The notes: generated by a model not told the origin, from the sequence alone. Counted from the stretch's first letter, positions 7,576-16,620 are shown. The stretch: DNA of 64,000 nucleotides from UBA1952 sp965246855 (GCA_965246855.1 CBDFFP010000005.1:124001-188000); one strand, 5' to 3'. A program made the numbers and translations.

Positions 7576-9966
7576 ATGAAAAGCCTGTTTTTGATTTGTT
7601 TGTTACTGGGGCCGGTGGTTGCTTTCGCGCAGGAAAAAATACCCGTCGTTATTCGCCTCGTGAACGCTGCCGATTCTACCGACAGCGTGAGTGCCGTGGT
7701 GGTGATTAAGGACGAAAACGGCAAGGAAGTTTTCGCCCAAAACATCTCTTCGCAGGACACTTTCCGGGCTACGCCCGGCAGGAAATATTTCCTCTCCACG
7801 TCGGCGGTTCCGTTTGTTCCGGTGGAGAAATTTTTCTCCGTAAAAGACACAATGTTGCTGCTTCCGGTCTTGTTGAAATCGGGCAGTAAGGAGCTGAAGG
7901 GCGTAGTGGTGAAGGCTGCACGGAAGCCGTTTATCCGCCTGGAAGACGACAAAGAAATTGTGGATGCCGAGCCGCTCGCGGTGGCTTCTTCCTCGGCCTA
8001 TGAAGTGCTGGAGAAAACGCCCGGCGCGGTGGTGGTGGACGGCAATATCTACATCAACAGCAGCACGCCCGCTGTTATCCAAATCAATGGCCGCGACATC
8101 CAGCTACGCGGCGAAGACCTGAGTGCGCTTCTGAAGAGTCTGCCTGCAAATGCGATTGTTCGCGTAGAGGTTTTGCGCACGCCTTCGGCCAAATACACGT
8201 CTTCTTCGTCGGGCGGCATCATCAATATCGTCCTTCGCAAGGGCGTAAAACTGGGACGAAGCGGCAGCGCGAACATTACCTCGCAGCAGGGCGTGATGAA
8301 CAGCACGAGCGTGGGCGCAGGACTCAGCCAGACCATAGGCGATAACACGAGCTATATCGGCTATCAGTTTTCTTCGCGCCACAATTTTCAGCGCCTCACC
8401 ACGCTCCGTCAGGCAAGTGCGGAAGCCAACATTGACCAGTCAGCTTATACCCGTTTTTCCTCCCAAAACCACAACCTGCGCGGTGGTATTGACCGTGCGT
8501 TTTCGCCGCGCTTTTCGCTGGCCTACGATGGCATGGGAAGCTACACGGACGGCGGCAATACGGTGAATAACCAGAACGACATTTCCCTTTCCGGCACCAA
8601 CGCTGGCAGCGTTCTTTCTGGGGGAGACAACCCCAACAAAACCGTGTATCTCTCCAACGTCATCACGGCGAAATGGAAGCCCGACACGCTGGGCAGCAGT
8701 TGGGACAATGTGCTGGACTATAAGATTTACGCCGACGACGGCAGGCAGACTTTCCGCAACGCGCTGGAAGGCAGTACGAACTTTTCGCAGGGCCGGGGCA
8801 CGCGCAACAGTACCAATCACATGATTACCCTGCAAAGCGACTACACGGGCATTTTGGGCAAAGGCTGGAAGGCGGAAACGGGCCTGCGTTTTGACATGAA
8901 TGTAGGCCGCACCAACGCCGATTTTGAGACCGACACCAATGGCCGCGGCTTCCGGCCCAACGCGTTTCAGAGTGCGCACTTCGGCTTTCAGCAGCGCATC
9001 GCGGCTGGCTATGCACAGGTGAGCAAGCTGCTGTTTTGGGGCATCACCGTGAAGCCGGGATTGCGCGTGGAAAACACGTTTATGGACGGGCAGCAGACGT
9101 ATCCGCAACGCGCCGATTTCACTATTGCGCGCACCGATGTTTTCCCCTACCTCTACCTACGGCGCAATTTGTGGAAGATGTTCAAAACGCCGCTCGTCGC
9201 TACCCTCACCTATCGCCGCAGCATTGAACGTCCGGGCTTTGACATGCTCAATCCCGCGCCGCGCTACATCGACCAGTTTCTTTACGACATCGGTAATCCG
9301 GCTCTGCGCCCGCAGCTTACCGACAAGTACGAGTACAACGTGACGTTCTGGGATTTTCCGGTGTTTACGGTGGGCTACCGCGACAATAAAAACCTGTTTA
9401 CCAACGTCTCCTATCAGGATTCTACGTCGGGAATTGCGTTCCGTACCTACGATAATCTGGGCGGGCAAAAGGAGTATTATTTCCGCCTCGTAGGCGGCAT
9501 TCCCCCGACTATCGGGAAGTATTTTTTCTTTGCTTCCGCCGAATACACCTACCGGAAATTCAACGGGTTTTATGGGGACAAGCCTTTTCAGTTCAATCGC
9601 GGAAGCTGGGCGCTTTTCACGTTTCACCAGTTTAAGTGGAGTAAGACTTTCAATGTCAGTGCCCACGCTTTCTGGCTGATTAACGGCTTTGAGCGGTTCT
9701 ATGAGTTGCAGAATTTCGGCTTCGTCAATGCCTCGGCAAGCAAGACTTTAATGGACGGCAAGCTGGCTGTAACCGTCAGCCTGAATGATATTTTCCGCAC
9801 CAACCGGCAGACGTTTATCCTCTCGCAGCCGGGCATTTACGCCACCGGAAACCGCGCCGAAGACACGCGGCGTTTCGGCATCACGCTGCGCTACAATTTC
9901 GGCATTAAGGAGAAGGAGAAAAAAGGCAGTTCGCCCTTTGGAAGCATGGAGCAGAACGGGCAATAG
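7576..9966 (+). CDS. Outer-membrane TonB-dependent-receptor-like beta-barrel protein
   Basis: The start chosen is ATG 7576, which gives a clean signal peptide (MKSLFLICLLLGPVVAFAQ) and a 796-residue product. Residues about 20-110 are a beta-rich domain; about 120-220 is a plug domain (VLEKTPGAVVVDGNIYINSS, VEVLRTPSAKY, SSSGGIINIVLRKG); the rest is a long barrel of the OMP_b-brl_3 type with frequent aromatic-ended strands and a final RFGITLRYNFGIKEKEKKGS region. It probably transports or binds a ligand at the outer membrane, but no substrate is evident and no SusD partner is present. A possible -7 box (GACCTTTG, one mismatch) lies at 7561-7568. Confidence 0.9.
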   Translation: MKSLFLICLLLGPVVAFAQEKIPVVIRLVNAADSTDSVSAVVVIKDENGKEVFAQNISSQDTFRATPGRKYFLSTSAVPFVPVEKFFSVKDTMLLLPVLLKSGSKELKGVVVKAARKPFIRLEDDKEIVDAEPLAVASSSAYEVLEKTPGAVVVDGNIYINSSTPAVIQINGRDIQLRGEDLSALLKSLPANAIVRVEVLRTPSAKYTSSSSGGIINIVLRKGVKLGRSGSANITSQQGVMNSTSVGAGLSQTIGDNTSYIGYQFSSRHNFQRLTTLRQASAEANIDQSAYTRFSSQNHNLRGGIDRAFSPRFSLAYDGMGSYTDGGNTVNNQNDISLSGTNAGSVLSGGDNPNKTVYLSNVITAKWKPDTLGSSWDNVLDYKIYADDGRQTFRNALEGSTNFSQGRGTRNSTNHMITLQSDYTGILGKGWKAETGLRFDMNVGRTNADFETDTNGRGFRPNAFQSAHFGFQQRIAAGYAQVSKLLFWGITVKPGLRVENTFMDGQQTYPQRADFTIARTDVFPYLYLRRNLWKMFKTPLVATLTYRRSIERPGFDMLNPAPRYIDQFLYDIGNPALRPQLTDKYEYNVTFWDFPVFTVGYRDNKNLFTNVSYQDSTSGIAFRTYDNLGGQKEYYFRLVGGIPPTIGKYFFFASAEYTYRKFNGFYGDKPFQFNRGSWALFTFHQFKWSKTFNVSAHAFWLINGFERFYELQNFGFVNASASKTLMDGKLAVTVSLNDIFRTNRQTFILSQPGIYATGNRAEDTRRFGITLRYNFGIKEKEKKGSSPFGSMEQNGQ

Positions 9967-10015
9967 AGGGCCATCTCCACAGCAGGAAGGCACTTGCCAT
10001 TCGCCCGAAAATACC

Positions 10016-10265
10016 GTCAAGACTTTTCAACGATGCTTTTCGGCTGTTTGAAAATACCGTTCACATGGCTGAATGGCACTTCCAACTTGCTTAAAAGTGT
10101 CGTCAAGAGGTCTTGACACCGCTATTTGTTTCCCGAAAATGCCGTCAAGACCTCTGAATTGTATTTTCCACTTACACGAAAGTGCTGTCAAGACCTCTGA
10201 ATTGCATTTTCCACTTACACGAAAGCACTATCAAGAGGTCTTGAAGGCATCTTAAACCTGATTTA
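10016..10265. repeat. Degenerate tandem array, period 42-43 bp, six units
   Basis: The motif GTCAAG (or a variant) recurs at 10016, 10059, 10102, 10144, 10187 and 10230, giving steps of 43, 43, 42, 43 and 43. Units 4 and 5 are nearly identical (CGAAAATGCCGTCAAGACCT continuing to CCACTTACA); the others are heavily diverged. Some units contain the near-dyad TCAAGAGGTCTTGA. The array fills the gap between the convergent receptor and permease genes. Confidence 0.85.
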
Positions 10266-10272
10266 AAATCCG

Positions 10273-11499
10273 TTACCGGAACTGCAACACTTTGCTGGTA
10301 GAAATCCGCCGCAGGTACAGCAAGGGCAGCAGCATAAACACGACACACAGAATCAACGTCGCGCCGTTGATGAACAGCAGTTGCGACCACTGGATTTTCA
10401 CCGGAACGGTGTGCATATAATAGGTCTCTTCCGGCAGCGTCAGGAAGCCCGTTTTCTGCTGGATAAACGAGAGCAAAAGCGCAAGCGCCGTTCCCAATCC
10501 GCAGCCCGCCACGCCGATGCCGAGCGCGAGACTCAGGAATAGATTCCGCAAGCGGCGGCGGCCCATACCGAGCGCATCGAGAATGGCAATCAGATGCACC
10601 CGATCCACAAGCAAAATCAAGAGTGCGGTGGCGAGGTTGATAATGGCGATGGCGGCCATAATGCCCAGCAACACGCGCACATTGGTTTCCTGCAAACGCA
10701 GCCAGTCGAAAATCTGCGGATAACGCTCGTCCAGCGTATAGCCACGCAACGGTAGCTGGAGCACTTTTTCATACAGCGCGTCCGCGATTTTGGGCGCGTC
10801 CTGCGGGCTTTTCAAATTCATTTGGTAGCCCGAAATATCGGTGGCATTCCAGCCACTGAGCCGCTGCACCAACCGGATATCGCAGAGTGCGAAATTGCGA
10901 TCCACTTCGTCCAGACCCGTATGGTAAATCCCGCGTACCACCACGCGGCGGATGCGCGGCACTTCCTGCCCCGACTGCACAAAATAGAGGAGTACGTCGT
11001 CGCCCACTTTGAGGCGCAGCCGCGATGCCAGCATCTGCGATAGAAGAAGGTCTTTGGAATAAGCCGTGTCGGAGAAATCTATTTTCCCGTTGGATTCAAT
11101 GGCGGTTGGGAGCGCGTTTGCCGATGGAATGCCTTTCAGTTGGATGCCTTCCAAGGCTTTTCCTTCCCGCAGAATAGCGGGTCGCAAAGCGTAGGGAAAT
11201 ACCTGTGCGCCGGGCGCGGTTTGGCGCAATCGCTGAAGCAGTTGGGCATCCAAAACCAGCGGCTCGTCGGAAAGCAAATTGGATGGATTGGCCGTGTAGG
11301 GCGTCACCAGCACATGTCCCCAGAAAGCGAAAATCTTTTCCTGAATGGCCGACTGAAAACCCGTGACCACCGCTACGCTCAACAGCATCACCGCTACACT
11401 GAGCGCCGTAGCGCCCACGCCTAACCGGATGATAAAGGCCGAGAAAGAACCTTTCTGGCGGGCGAGGAGACGCAGGGCAAGGAAAAGGGAAAGACGCAC
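10273..11499 (-). CDS. FtsX-like permease (LolC/LolE-type ABC transporter permease)
   Basis: With GTG 11499 as start the protein has 408 residues. It has an N-terminal membrane segment (LGVGATALSVAVMLLSVAVV), a large periplasmic domain (about 60-265) and three C-terminal membrane segments in an FtsX domain (VRVLLGIMAAIAIINLATAL; ILDALGMGRRRLRNLFLSLA). Such proteins pair with an ATPase to move lipoproteins or act on the envelope; no ATPase gene is adjacent. The frame is open back to a TTG at 11568, but that extension encodes part of a palindrome (RFRKPYRF), so a start at GTG 11499, six bases after a near -7 box (TTACTTTG), is preferred. Confidence 0.88.
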   Translation of the reverse strand: MRLSLFLALRLLARQKGSFSAFIIRLGVGATALSVAVMLLSVAVVTGFQSAIQEKIFAFWGHVLVTPYTANPSNLLSDEPLVLDAQLLQRLRQTAPGAQVFPYALRPAILREGKALEGIQLKGIPSANALPTAIESNGKIDFSDTAYSKDLLLSQMLASRLRLKVGDDVLLYFVQSGQEVPRIRRVVVRGIYHTGLDEVDRNFALCDIRLVQRLSGWNATDISGYQMNLKSPQDAPKIADALYEKVLQLPLRGYTLDERYPQIFDWLRLQETNVRVLLGIMAAIAIINLATALLILLVDRVHLIAILDALGMGRRRLRNLFLSLALGIGVAGCGLGTALALLLSFIQQKTGFLTLPEETYYMHTVPVKIQWSQLLFINGATLILCVVFMLLPLLYLRRISTSKVLQFR

Positions 11500-11529
11500 C
11501 GCCGCAAAGTAATTGCGGAACGGCAGGCA

Positions 11530-11562
11530 AAACCTATAAGGTTTCCGAAACCTTATAGGTTT
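11530..11562. repeat. Perfect palindrome of the CCTATAAGGT family, copy 1
   Basis: AAACCTATAAGG...CCTTATAGGTTT forms a long perfect stem with a very small centre (TTTCCGAAA). A second copy with a different centre is at 19729-19761. It lies just upstream of the FtsX-like gene and may end transcription on either strand. Confidence 0.75.
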
Positions 11563-11570
11563 GGACAAAA

Positions 11571-11618
11571 AAACCGGACAGGTCTATCGGTAATTGTTCC
11601 GATAAACCTGTCCGGTTT
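11571..11618. repeat. Long inverted repeat of the ACCTGTC/CCGATAA family, copy 1
   Basis: Arms of about 20 bases (AAACCGGACAGGTCTATCGG and CCGATAAACCTGTCCGGTTT) enclose an 8-base loop. A related copy at 45561-45604 is clearly in terminator position, so this family probably acts as a mobile or dispersed hairpin. Confidence 0.75.
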
Positions 11619-11637
11619 CGCGTTCCGTAACGCCCCG

Positions 11638-12042
11638 TTACGCCAGCACAAACTTCACCGGCACGCGGTAATAAACCTTCACTGGCTTGCCATTGTTCGT
11701 CGCCGGCTTCCAGTTGGGCATTTTCTTCACCGCGCGCAACGCTTCGGCATCCAAGGCCGGGTTTACGTTGCGCTCCACAATCGCATCGGTAATGCGGCCT
11801 TTTTCGTCAATCACAAATTTGATTACCACACGGCCTTCTACTTTTTGTTTGAGCGCAGCTTCGGGGTAATTCACGTTTTTAGCAAGGAACTCCTGAACGT
11901 TTCCTACAAATTCTGGCATCACGTCTGCAGTTGTGTAAACGGTTTCTTCTTTAGGCTTAGCAGGCTGTTTCGCCTTTTGGGCCTCACACAGCGTTACCGA
12001 AAATACCAGCGCAGTCAGAACCAGAACGAGTTGCTTTTTCAT
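11638..12042 (-). CDS. TonB C-terminal domain protein (energy transducer TonB-like)
   Basis: The 134-residue product starts at ATG 12042 (MKKQLVLVLTALVFSVTLCE, then AQ), a signal peptide or signal anchor. Residues about 45-134 are a TonB C-terminal domain: FLAKNVNYPEAALKQKVEGR, VVIKFVIDEKGRITDAIVER, ALDAEALRAVKKMPNWKPAT and a final VYYRVPVKFVLA strand. The long proline-rich periplasm-spanning linker of true TonB is missing, so it may be a periplasmic domain-only protein rather than a working energy transducer. Confidence 0.9.
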   Translation of the reverse strand: MKKQLVLVLTALVFSVTLCEAQKAKQPAKPKEETVYTTADVMPEFVGNVQEFLAKNVNYPEAALKQKVEGRVVIKFVIDEKGRITDAIVERNVNPALDAEALRAVKKMPNWKPATNNGKPVKVYYRVPVKFVLA

Positions 12043-12129
12043 AAGTAAAGAAGCGTTTGTTTTAAAAGAACGCTTTTTCAAAGTTCTATAAAAAGGCGAC
12101 ACGAAAATTATCCTGTCGCTTTCTACTTC

Positions 12130-13182
12130 TCACCGCATTAGTTCATCACTTTGCTCCCGCCATAAGCCGGAAGCCGCCGCACCGGCAGGCACTTTGCCCA
12201 GATGTCGGTAAGCTTTTTCCGTCGCCTCGCGGCCCCGTTGGGTGCGCACGATGTAGCCTTCCTGAATCAGGAACGGTTCATACACTTCTTCTAAAGTTCC
12301 CGGCTCCTCGCCCACTGCCGTGGCGATGTTGCCGATGCCCACCGGGCCGCCTTTAAACTTGTCAATCAGCGTTGCCAGAATGCGGTTGTCCATTTCGTCG
12401 AGGCCGTTGGCATCCACGTTCAGGGCCTTGAGACCGTACTCGCAAATGGCCATGTCAATCACGCCGTTGCCCAGCACCTGCGCAAAGTCGCGCATCCGGC
12501 GCAGAAGGCCGTTGGCAATACGTGGCGTGCCCCGGCTGCGACGCGCTACCTCGCCCGCTGCGTCCGACGTAATCTTCACACCTAGCACGCCCGCCGCGCG
12601 CGAAACAATGCCCGTCAGCACTTCCGCCGGGTAGTAATCCAACCGGTTTTTAATGCCGAAACGGGAAAGCAGCGGCGCGGTTAAAAGTCCGCTGCGCGTG
12701 GTTGCCCCCACAAGCGTAAACGGCGCTACATTCAGTTGGATGGAGCGCGCCGAAGGGCCGCTGTCAATCATGATGTCAATCTTGAAATCCTCCATGGCCG
12801 AGTAGAGGTATTCCTCCACCACAGTACTGAGGCGGTGAATCTCGTCGATGAACAGGACGTCGCGGGGTTGAAGGCCTGTGAGGAGTCCGGCGAGGTCGGC
12901 GGGCTTCTCCACAACCGGGCCGGAAGTCTCTTTGATGTTCGCGCCCAGCTCGGCGGCAACAATGCGCGAGAGCGTGGTTTTCCCCAGTCCCGGCGGGCCG
13001 TGGAAAAGGACATGGTCAAGGGCTTCGCCGCGCGCGTTGGCGGCTTTGATGAAGATGCGCAGGTTCTCAATCAGATGGGGCTGACCGGAGAACTCGGCGA
13101 TGGATTGGGGGCGGATTTTGTTTTCAAAATCGCGCTGTTGCGGGTCGGGATTTTCCGCCGCACGGACGTGGGATTCTTGCAC
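12130..13182 (-). CDS. ruvB: Holliday junction branch-migration helicase RuvB
   Basis: The AAA+ motor drives branch migration of Holliday junctions with RuvA. The Walker A (HGPPGLGKTTLS), Walker B (DVLFIDEIHRLS), sensor (GATTRSGLLTAPLLSRFG) and C-terminal winged-helix region (ATAVGEEPGTLEEVYEPFLI, then GRGREATEKAYRHL-like end) are all present and full length. GTG 13182 is taken as start (350 residues) because a near -7 box, TACTTTTC, ends three bases before it; the frame extends to a TTG at 13206. No ruvA or ruvC is next to it. Confidence 0.96.
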   Translation of the reverse strand: MQESHVRAAENPDPQQRDFENKIRPQSIAEFSGQPHLIENLRIFIKAANARGEALDHVLFHGPPGLGKTTLSRIVAAELGANIKETSGPVVEKPADLAGLLTGLQPRDVLFIDEIHRLSTVVEEYLYSAMEDFKIDIMIDSGPSARSIQLNVAPFTLVGATTRSGLLTAPLLSRFGIKNRLDYYPAEVLTGIVSRAAGVLGVKITSDAAGEVARRSRGTPRIANGLLRRMRDFAQVLGNGVIDMAICEYGLKALNVDANGLDEMDNRILATLIDKFKGGPVGIGNIATAVGEEPGTLEEVYEPFLIQEGYIVRTQRGREATEKAYRHLGKVPAGAAASGLWREQSDELMR

Positions 13183-13222
13183 AGGAAAAGTAAAAGCAGA
13201 TAACAAAAGAGCGGGAAAGAGG

Positions 13223-13507
13223 TTGGAATGTTGGACAGGCTAAAGCCGTTGGAAAGCCCTTTGGGCGTTGGAGTGTTGGATGCTTCGCGTTGGCTGGTTG
13301 AAGCGTTGGCAGGCGCTTTAGAAACCGGATGAAAACCCCGGTAGAAAAAGAATTTCCGGCTGTTCTACCTTATCACCTCCTTCAACTAAGGTAATAAGGT
13401 TGCCCGTTTTCTGTATTTCTCTGCTGCTACTAAGGTTTCCGACGCAAGGCGTCCAACCTTCCAACGCGAAGCCTCCAACGCTGAAAGCCTCCAACAATCT
13501 CCAACCT
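13223..13507. repeat. GTTGGA/TCCAAC-rich spacer between ruvB and metB
   Basis: The 336-base gap has no gene. Its left part repeats GTTGG or GTTGGA at short intervals (GGTTGGAATGTTGGA, GTTGGAGTGTTGGATGC, GCGTTGGCTGGTTGAAGCG) and its right part repeats the complement (GTCCAACCTTCCAACGCG, CCTCCAACGCTGAAAG, CCTCCAACAATCTCCAACC). The two halves are therefore roughly inverted copies that could pair over 200 bases. Confidence 0.65.
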
Positions 13508-13514
13508 ATTTTCG
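13507..13514 (+). promoter_or_regulatory. -7 promoter box for metB, at the start codon
   Basis: TATTTTCG ends four bases before ATG 13519, so the transcript would be leaderless or nearly so. The wider TATTTTCGCGCCATG layout recurs at other genes in the window. Confidence 0.6.
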
Positions 13515-13518
13515 CGCC

Positions 13519-14658
13519 ATGAAACTCGACACCAAACTTATCCACGCCGGCGTAGAACCCGACCCGACGACCGGCGCGATTATGACGCCGATTTACCAGA
13601 CCTCTACCTACGTGCAGGCCGCTCCCGGCGACCACAAAGGCTACGAATATGCCCGTACCCAAAACCCCACGCGCACGGCTTTGCAGAACGCGCTTGCAGC
13701 GATAGAAAACGGCAAGCACGCGCTTTCTTTTGCTTCCGGCATGGCGGCGACGGATGCAGTCATGCGACTGCTTTCGCCTGGCGACGAGGTGATTGTTTCC
13801 AACGACCTTTACGGCGGAACCTACCGGATCTTCACGAAGGTTTTTTCCAAATACGGCATTGTGTTTCACTTCGTGGACATGCGCGGGATGGAGAACATTG
13901 AAGCGAAGATTTCCTCCAAAACCAAAATGCTGTGGGTGGAAACGCCCACCAATCCGCTCCTGAGTGTAGTGGATATTGAAGCCTGCGCGGACATCGCAAA
14001 AGCGCACAAATTGGAGCTTGTGGTGGACAACACCTTTGCCTCTCCCTACCTGCAAAATCCGCTCGACTGGGGTGCAACGATGGTGCTGCATTCAGCCACG
14101 AAATACCTCGGTGGCCACTCCGACGTAGTGCACGGCTGCGTGATTACCAACAGCACGGAAACGGCGGAAGCACTGGCTTTCATCCAGAACGCCTGCGGCG
14201 GCGTGCCCGGTCCGCACGACTGCTGGCTGGTGCTGCGTGGCATCAAAACCCTACACGTGCGGATGCAGCGTCACTGTGAAAACGGCGAGAAAATTGCCCG
14301 CTGGCTGCGCAATCATTCTGCAGTGAGCAAAGTGCTTTGGTGTGGCTTTGAAGACCACCCGAATCACGCCGTGGCGAAGAAACAAATGCGCGGTTTTGGC
14401 GGGATGATTTCCTTTGTGTTGAAGGACGACAGCATTGAAGCCGCGAACCGCGTTTTGACGCGTACAAAACTGTTTGCGCTGGCCGAATCGCTGGGTGGTG
14501 TGGAGTCTTTGATTGGACATCCGGCGACGATGACGCACGGTTCTATTCCGCGTGAGGAGCGCATTCAGAACGGACTGGCCGACTCGCTGATTCGCCTCAG
14601 TGTGGGCATTGAGGACGCCGACGATTTGATAGCGGATTTGGAAGCAGCAATAGGTTAA
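13519..14658 (+). CDS. metB: Cystathionine gamma-synthase/lyase family PLP enzyme
   Basis: The 379-residue protein is a full-length Cys/Met-metabolism PLP enzyme of the transsulfuration group, probably joining an activated homoserine with cysteine. MKLDTKLIHAGVEPDPTTGA, YEYARTQNPTRTALQNALAA, the cofactor-binding ALSFASGMAATDAVM region, and the Schiff-base lysine in SATKYLGGHSDVVHG are all visible, as is the C-terminal LAESLGGVESLIGHPATMTH. Synthase and lyase activities cannot be told apart by motif alone. No other methionine genes are adjacent. Confidence 0.93.
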   Translation: MKLDTKLIHAGVEPDPTTGAIMTPIYQTSTYVQAAPGDHKGYEYARTQNPTRTALQNALAAIENGKHALSFASGMAATDAVMRLLSPGDEVIVSNDLYGGTYRIFTKVFSKYGIVFHFVDMRGMENIEAKISSKTKMLWVETPTNPLLSVVDIEACADIAKAHKLELVVDNTFASPYLQNPLDWGATMVLHSATKYLGGHSDVVHGCVITNSTETAEALAFIQNACGGVPGPHDCWLVLRGIKTLHVRMQRHCENGEKIARWLRNHSAVSKVLWCGFEDHPNHAVAKKQMRGFGGMISFVLKDDSIEAANRVLTRTKLFALAESLGGVESLIGHPATMTHGSIPREERIQNGLADSLIRLSVGIEDADDLIADLEAAIG

Positions 14659-14701
14659 AAAGAAAGTTTTTCAGGGGCCGGGAAAAGTCCGTTTAAAGGG
14701 T

Positions 14702-14709
14702 TAAATTTG
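14702..14709 (+). promoter_or_regulatory. -7 promoter box that decides the downstream start
   Basis: TAAATTTG fits TAnnTTTG exactly. The longest open frame would start inside this box (TTG 14707), so translation must begin later, most likely at TTG 14728. Confidence 0.6.
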
Positions 14710-14727
14710 GTTCTTAAACTTCTTCTT

Positions 14728-15513
14728 TTGAAGCATCTACATATAGCTGTGCTGGCCTTTACGCTGGCAGGCGGAAGTGCTGCAGCGCAGCAAAACGGCG
14801 AGCCGCCATTTATCGCGCGTGAGCGAATCTCTTTCATCGGGGCCATTGGCGGACAGAACTACATAGGCAATCTGCTGCCGCGCAACTACGGCATTTGGGG
14901 TGCGCAATACGATTTCTCGCCGAGCATCCGGTTGGGTGCGGAATATCAACTCAACTCCTTGTTCCGGGCGCGTTTCAGCTATTATGGAACGCAACTAAGC
15001 GGCAACGACGCGAGCAGTTACCAGAATCTGGAAAAAGACGAAGATTGGCGTAAAAGACGGCAGTTGAGCTTCACCAATGTCATCAACGACTTCTCGCTCA
15101 CAGCCATCTGGGACATTCTGGGCAACTGGCAAAAGCGATGGGAAGAAGGCCGGATTCGCTACTTCATCACGCCTTACATCAGCACCGGCATCGGTTACTC
15201 GCTCATGAATCCCAAGCTAGGCGATACGACGATGGCGTGGCGTTACGTCACTTCCCCCGACATTAACCAGCAACCTTACTTTGAGCGCGACATCAAGAAC
15301 AAAGCACCGTTGAGCGGCGCAATCAACATTCCGGTGACGCTGGGTGTACGCTGGCAAATCAACGAGAAAGCGGGAATATTTGTAGAGGGAACACGCCACT
15401 ATTATTTCACCGGCTACCTGGACCGCGTGGCCAACTGGACCCCTAAAGCAGAGCAGTACGACGGATTTATCAATTACGCTGTCGGCTTCCGATACACTTT
15501 GCAGCCAAGATAA
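14728..15513 (+). CDS. Outer-membrane beta-barrel protein, DUF6089-like
   Basis: TTG 14728 gives a signal peptide (KHLHIAVLAFTLAGGSAAAQ) and a 261-residue product. The rest is alternating amphipathic strands with an aromatic C-terminus (YAVGFRYTLQPR). Features such as FIGAIGGQNYIGNLLPRNYG, IRLGAEYQLNSLFRARFSYY and SLTAIWDILGNW resemble the small Bacteroidota outer-membrane proteins of the DUF6089 type, found in gliding/T9SS organisms. The function is unknown. A terminator follows the stop codon directly. Confidence 0.8.
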   Translation: MKHLHIAVLAFTLAGGSAAAQQNGEPPFIARERISFIGAIGGQNYIGNLLPRNYGIWGAQYDFSPSIRLGAEYQLNSLFRARFSYYGTQLSGNDASSYQNLEKDEDWRKRRQLSFTNVINDFSLTAIWDILGNWQKRWEEGRIRYFITPYISTGIGYSLMNPKLGDTTMAWRYVTSPDINQQPYFERDIKNKAPLSGAINIPVTLGVRWQINEKAGIFVEGTRHYYFTGYLDRVANWTPKAEQYDGFINYAVGFRYTLQPR

Positions 15514-15545
15514 AAAAAGCCCTGCGTTTTGCGGGGCTTTTTTTG
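15513..15545 (+). terminator. Intrinsic terminator
   Basis: An A-run, the stem AGCCCTGC/GCGGGGCT with a TTTT-containing loop, and a T-run follow the outer-membrane protein stop codon at once. A-tract and T-tract make it usable from either strand. Confidence 0.88.
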
Positions 15546-15618
15546 TAGAAAGATTTTAGTAGAGATCCAAAAATCCTCCGGCTCACCCAAGACAGGTTAC
15601 CCTCTTGTTCATTATTAA

Positions 15619-16620
15619 TTATAAATTACCGTCATAAGACCACTTCAGATAAATTGCCCCCCACGTAAAGCCACCGCCGAAGGCCGCCAGAATCAAATTG
15701 TCGCCTTTGCGAAGCTGTGACTCCCATTCCCACAAACAGAGCGGCAAAGTGCCGTTGGTTGTGTTTCCATAGCGCTGTACGTTCACCATCACTTTTTCTT
15801 CCGGCAGGCCCATGCGCTGGCGTGTGGCGTCAATAATGCGCTTGTTGGCCTGATGCGGCACCAGCCAGTCCACGTCTTCGCCCGTAAGGCCATTGCGCTC
15901 CAGAATCTCGGCGCTCACATCGGCCATGCCTTTCACTGCAAACTTAAAAACCGTCTGGCCTTCCTGATACACGAAATGTTCTTTGGCCATTACCGTTTCT
16001 ACAGTTGCCGGTTTGGCCGAGCCGCCCGCTTTTTGATGCAGGAAAGCTACCCCCGCACCGTCGCTTTTCAACACAGCGTCTATCAGACCGTTGCCTTCTT
16101 CGTTGGGTTCCAGAAGCACGCAGCCCGCGCCGTCGCCAAAAATGATGCAGGTCTGCCGGTCTTCGTAATTGATGATGGACGACATCTTGTCGCCACCTAC
16201 GACCAGCACTTTTTTGTGCTTGCCTGTCTCAATGAACTGCGCGCCGGTAGTGAGCGCGAAAATGAATCCGCTGCACGCCGCGCTTACGTCGTAGCCAAAA
16301 GCGTTGGTCATGCCTACTTTGTCAGCAACGATGTTGGCAGTAGCCGGAAACTGCATGTCCGGCGTCGTGGTAGCGCAGATAACCAGCTCTATTTCCAACG
16401 GCGAAATGCCGCGCTTGCGAAGCAACTCTTCTACCGCTTGAATCATCATCACCGAGGTGCCTTTCTCTTCTCCTTTCAGGATGCGCCGCTCGGTAATTCC
16501 GGTGCGCGTGCGTATCCACTCATCGTTGGTATCCACCATCGTTTCCAATTCGGCGTTGGTCAGCACATAGTCCGGGACGTAGCCGCCCACGGCGGTAATG
16601 GCTGCATGAATTTTGGGCAT
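15619..16620 (-). CDS. fabH: Beta-ketoacyl-ACP synthase III
   Basis: KAS III condenses acetyl-CoA (or branched acyl-CoA) with malonyl-ACP to start fatty acid synthesis. The 333-residue product starts at ATG 16620 (MPKIHAAITAVGGYVPDYVL). The catalytic triad is visible: Cys in YDVSAACSGFIFAL, His in WLVPHQANKRIID and Asn in YGNTTNGTLPLC. The GGFTWGAIYLKW C-terminal motif is present. The frame extends 40 residues upstream, but a perfect -7 box at 16656-16663 lies within that extension. It stands alone, without plsX or other fab genes. Confidence 0.96.
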   Translation of the reverse strand: MPKIHAAITAVGGYVPDYVLTNAELETMVDTNDEWIRTRTGITERRILKGEEKGTSVMMIQAVEELLRKRGISPLEIELVICATTTPDMQFPATANIVADKVGMTNAFGYDVSAACSGFIFALTTGAQFIETGKHKKVLVVGGDKMSSIINYEDRQTCIIFGDGAGCVLLEPNEEGNGLIDAVLKSDGAGVAFLHQKAGGSAKPATVETVMAKEHFVYQEGQTVFKFAVKGMADVSAEILERNGLTGEDVDWLVPHQANKRIIDATRQRMGLPEEKVMVNVQRYGNTTNGTLPLCLWEWESQLRKGDNLILAAFGGGFTWGAIYLKWSYDGNL

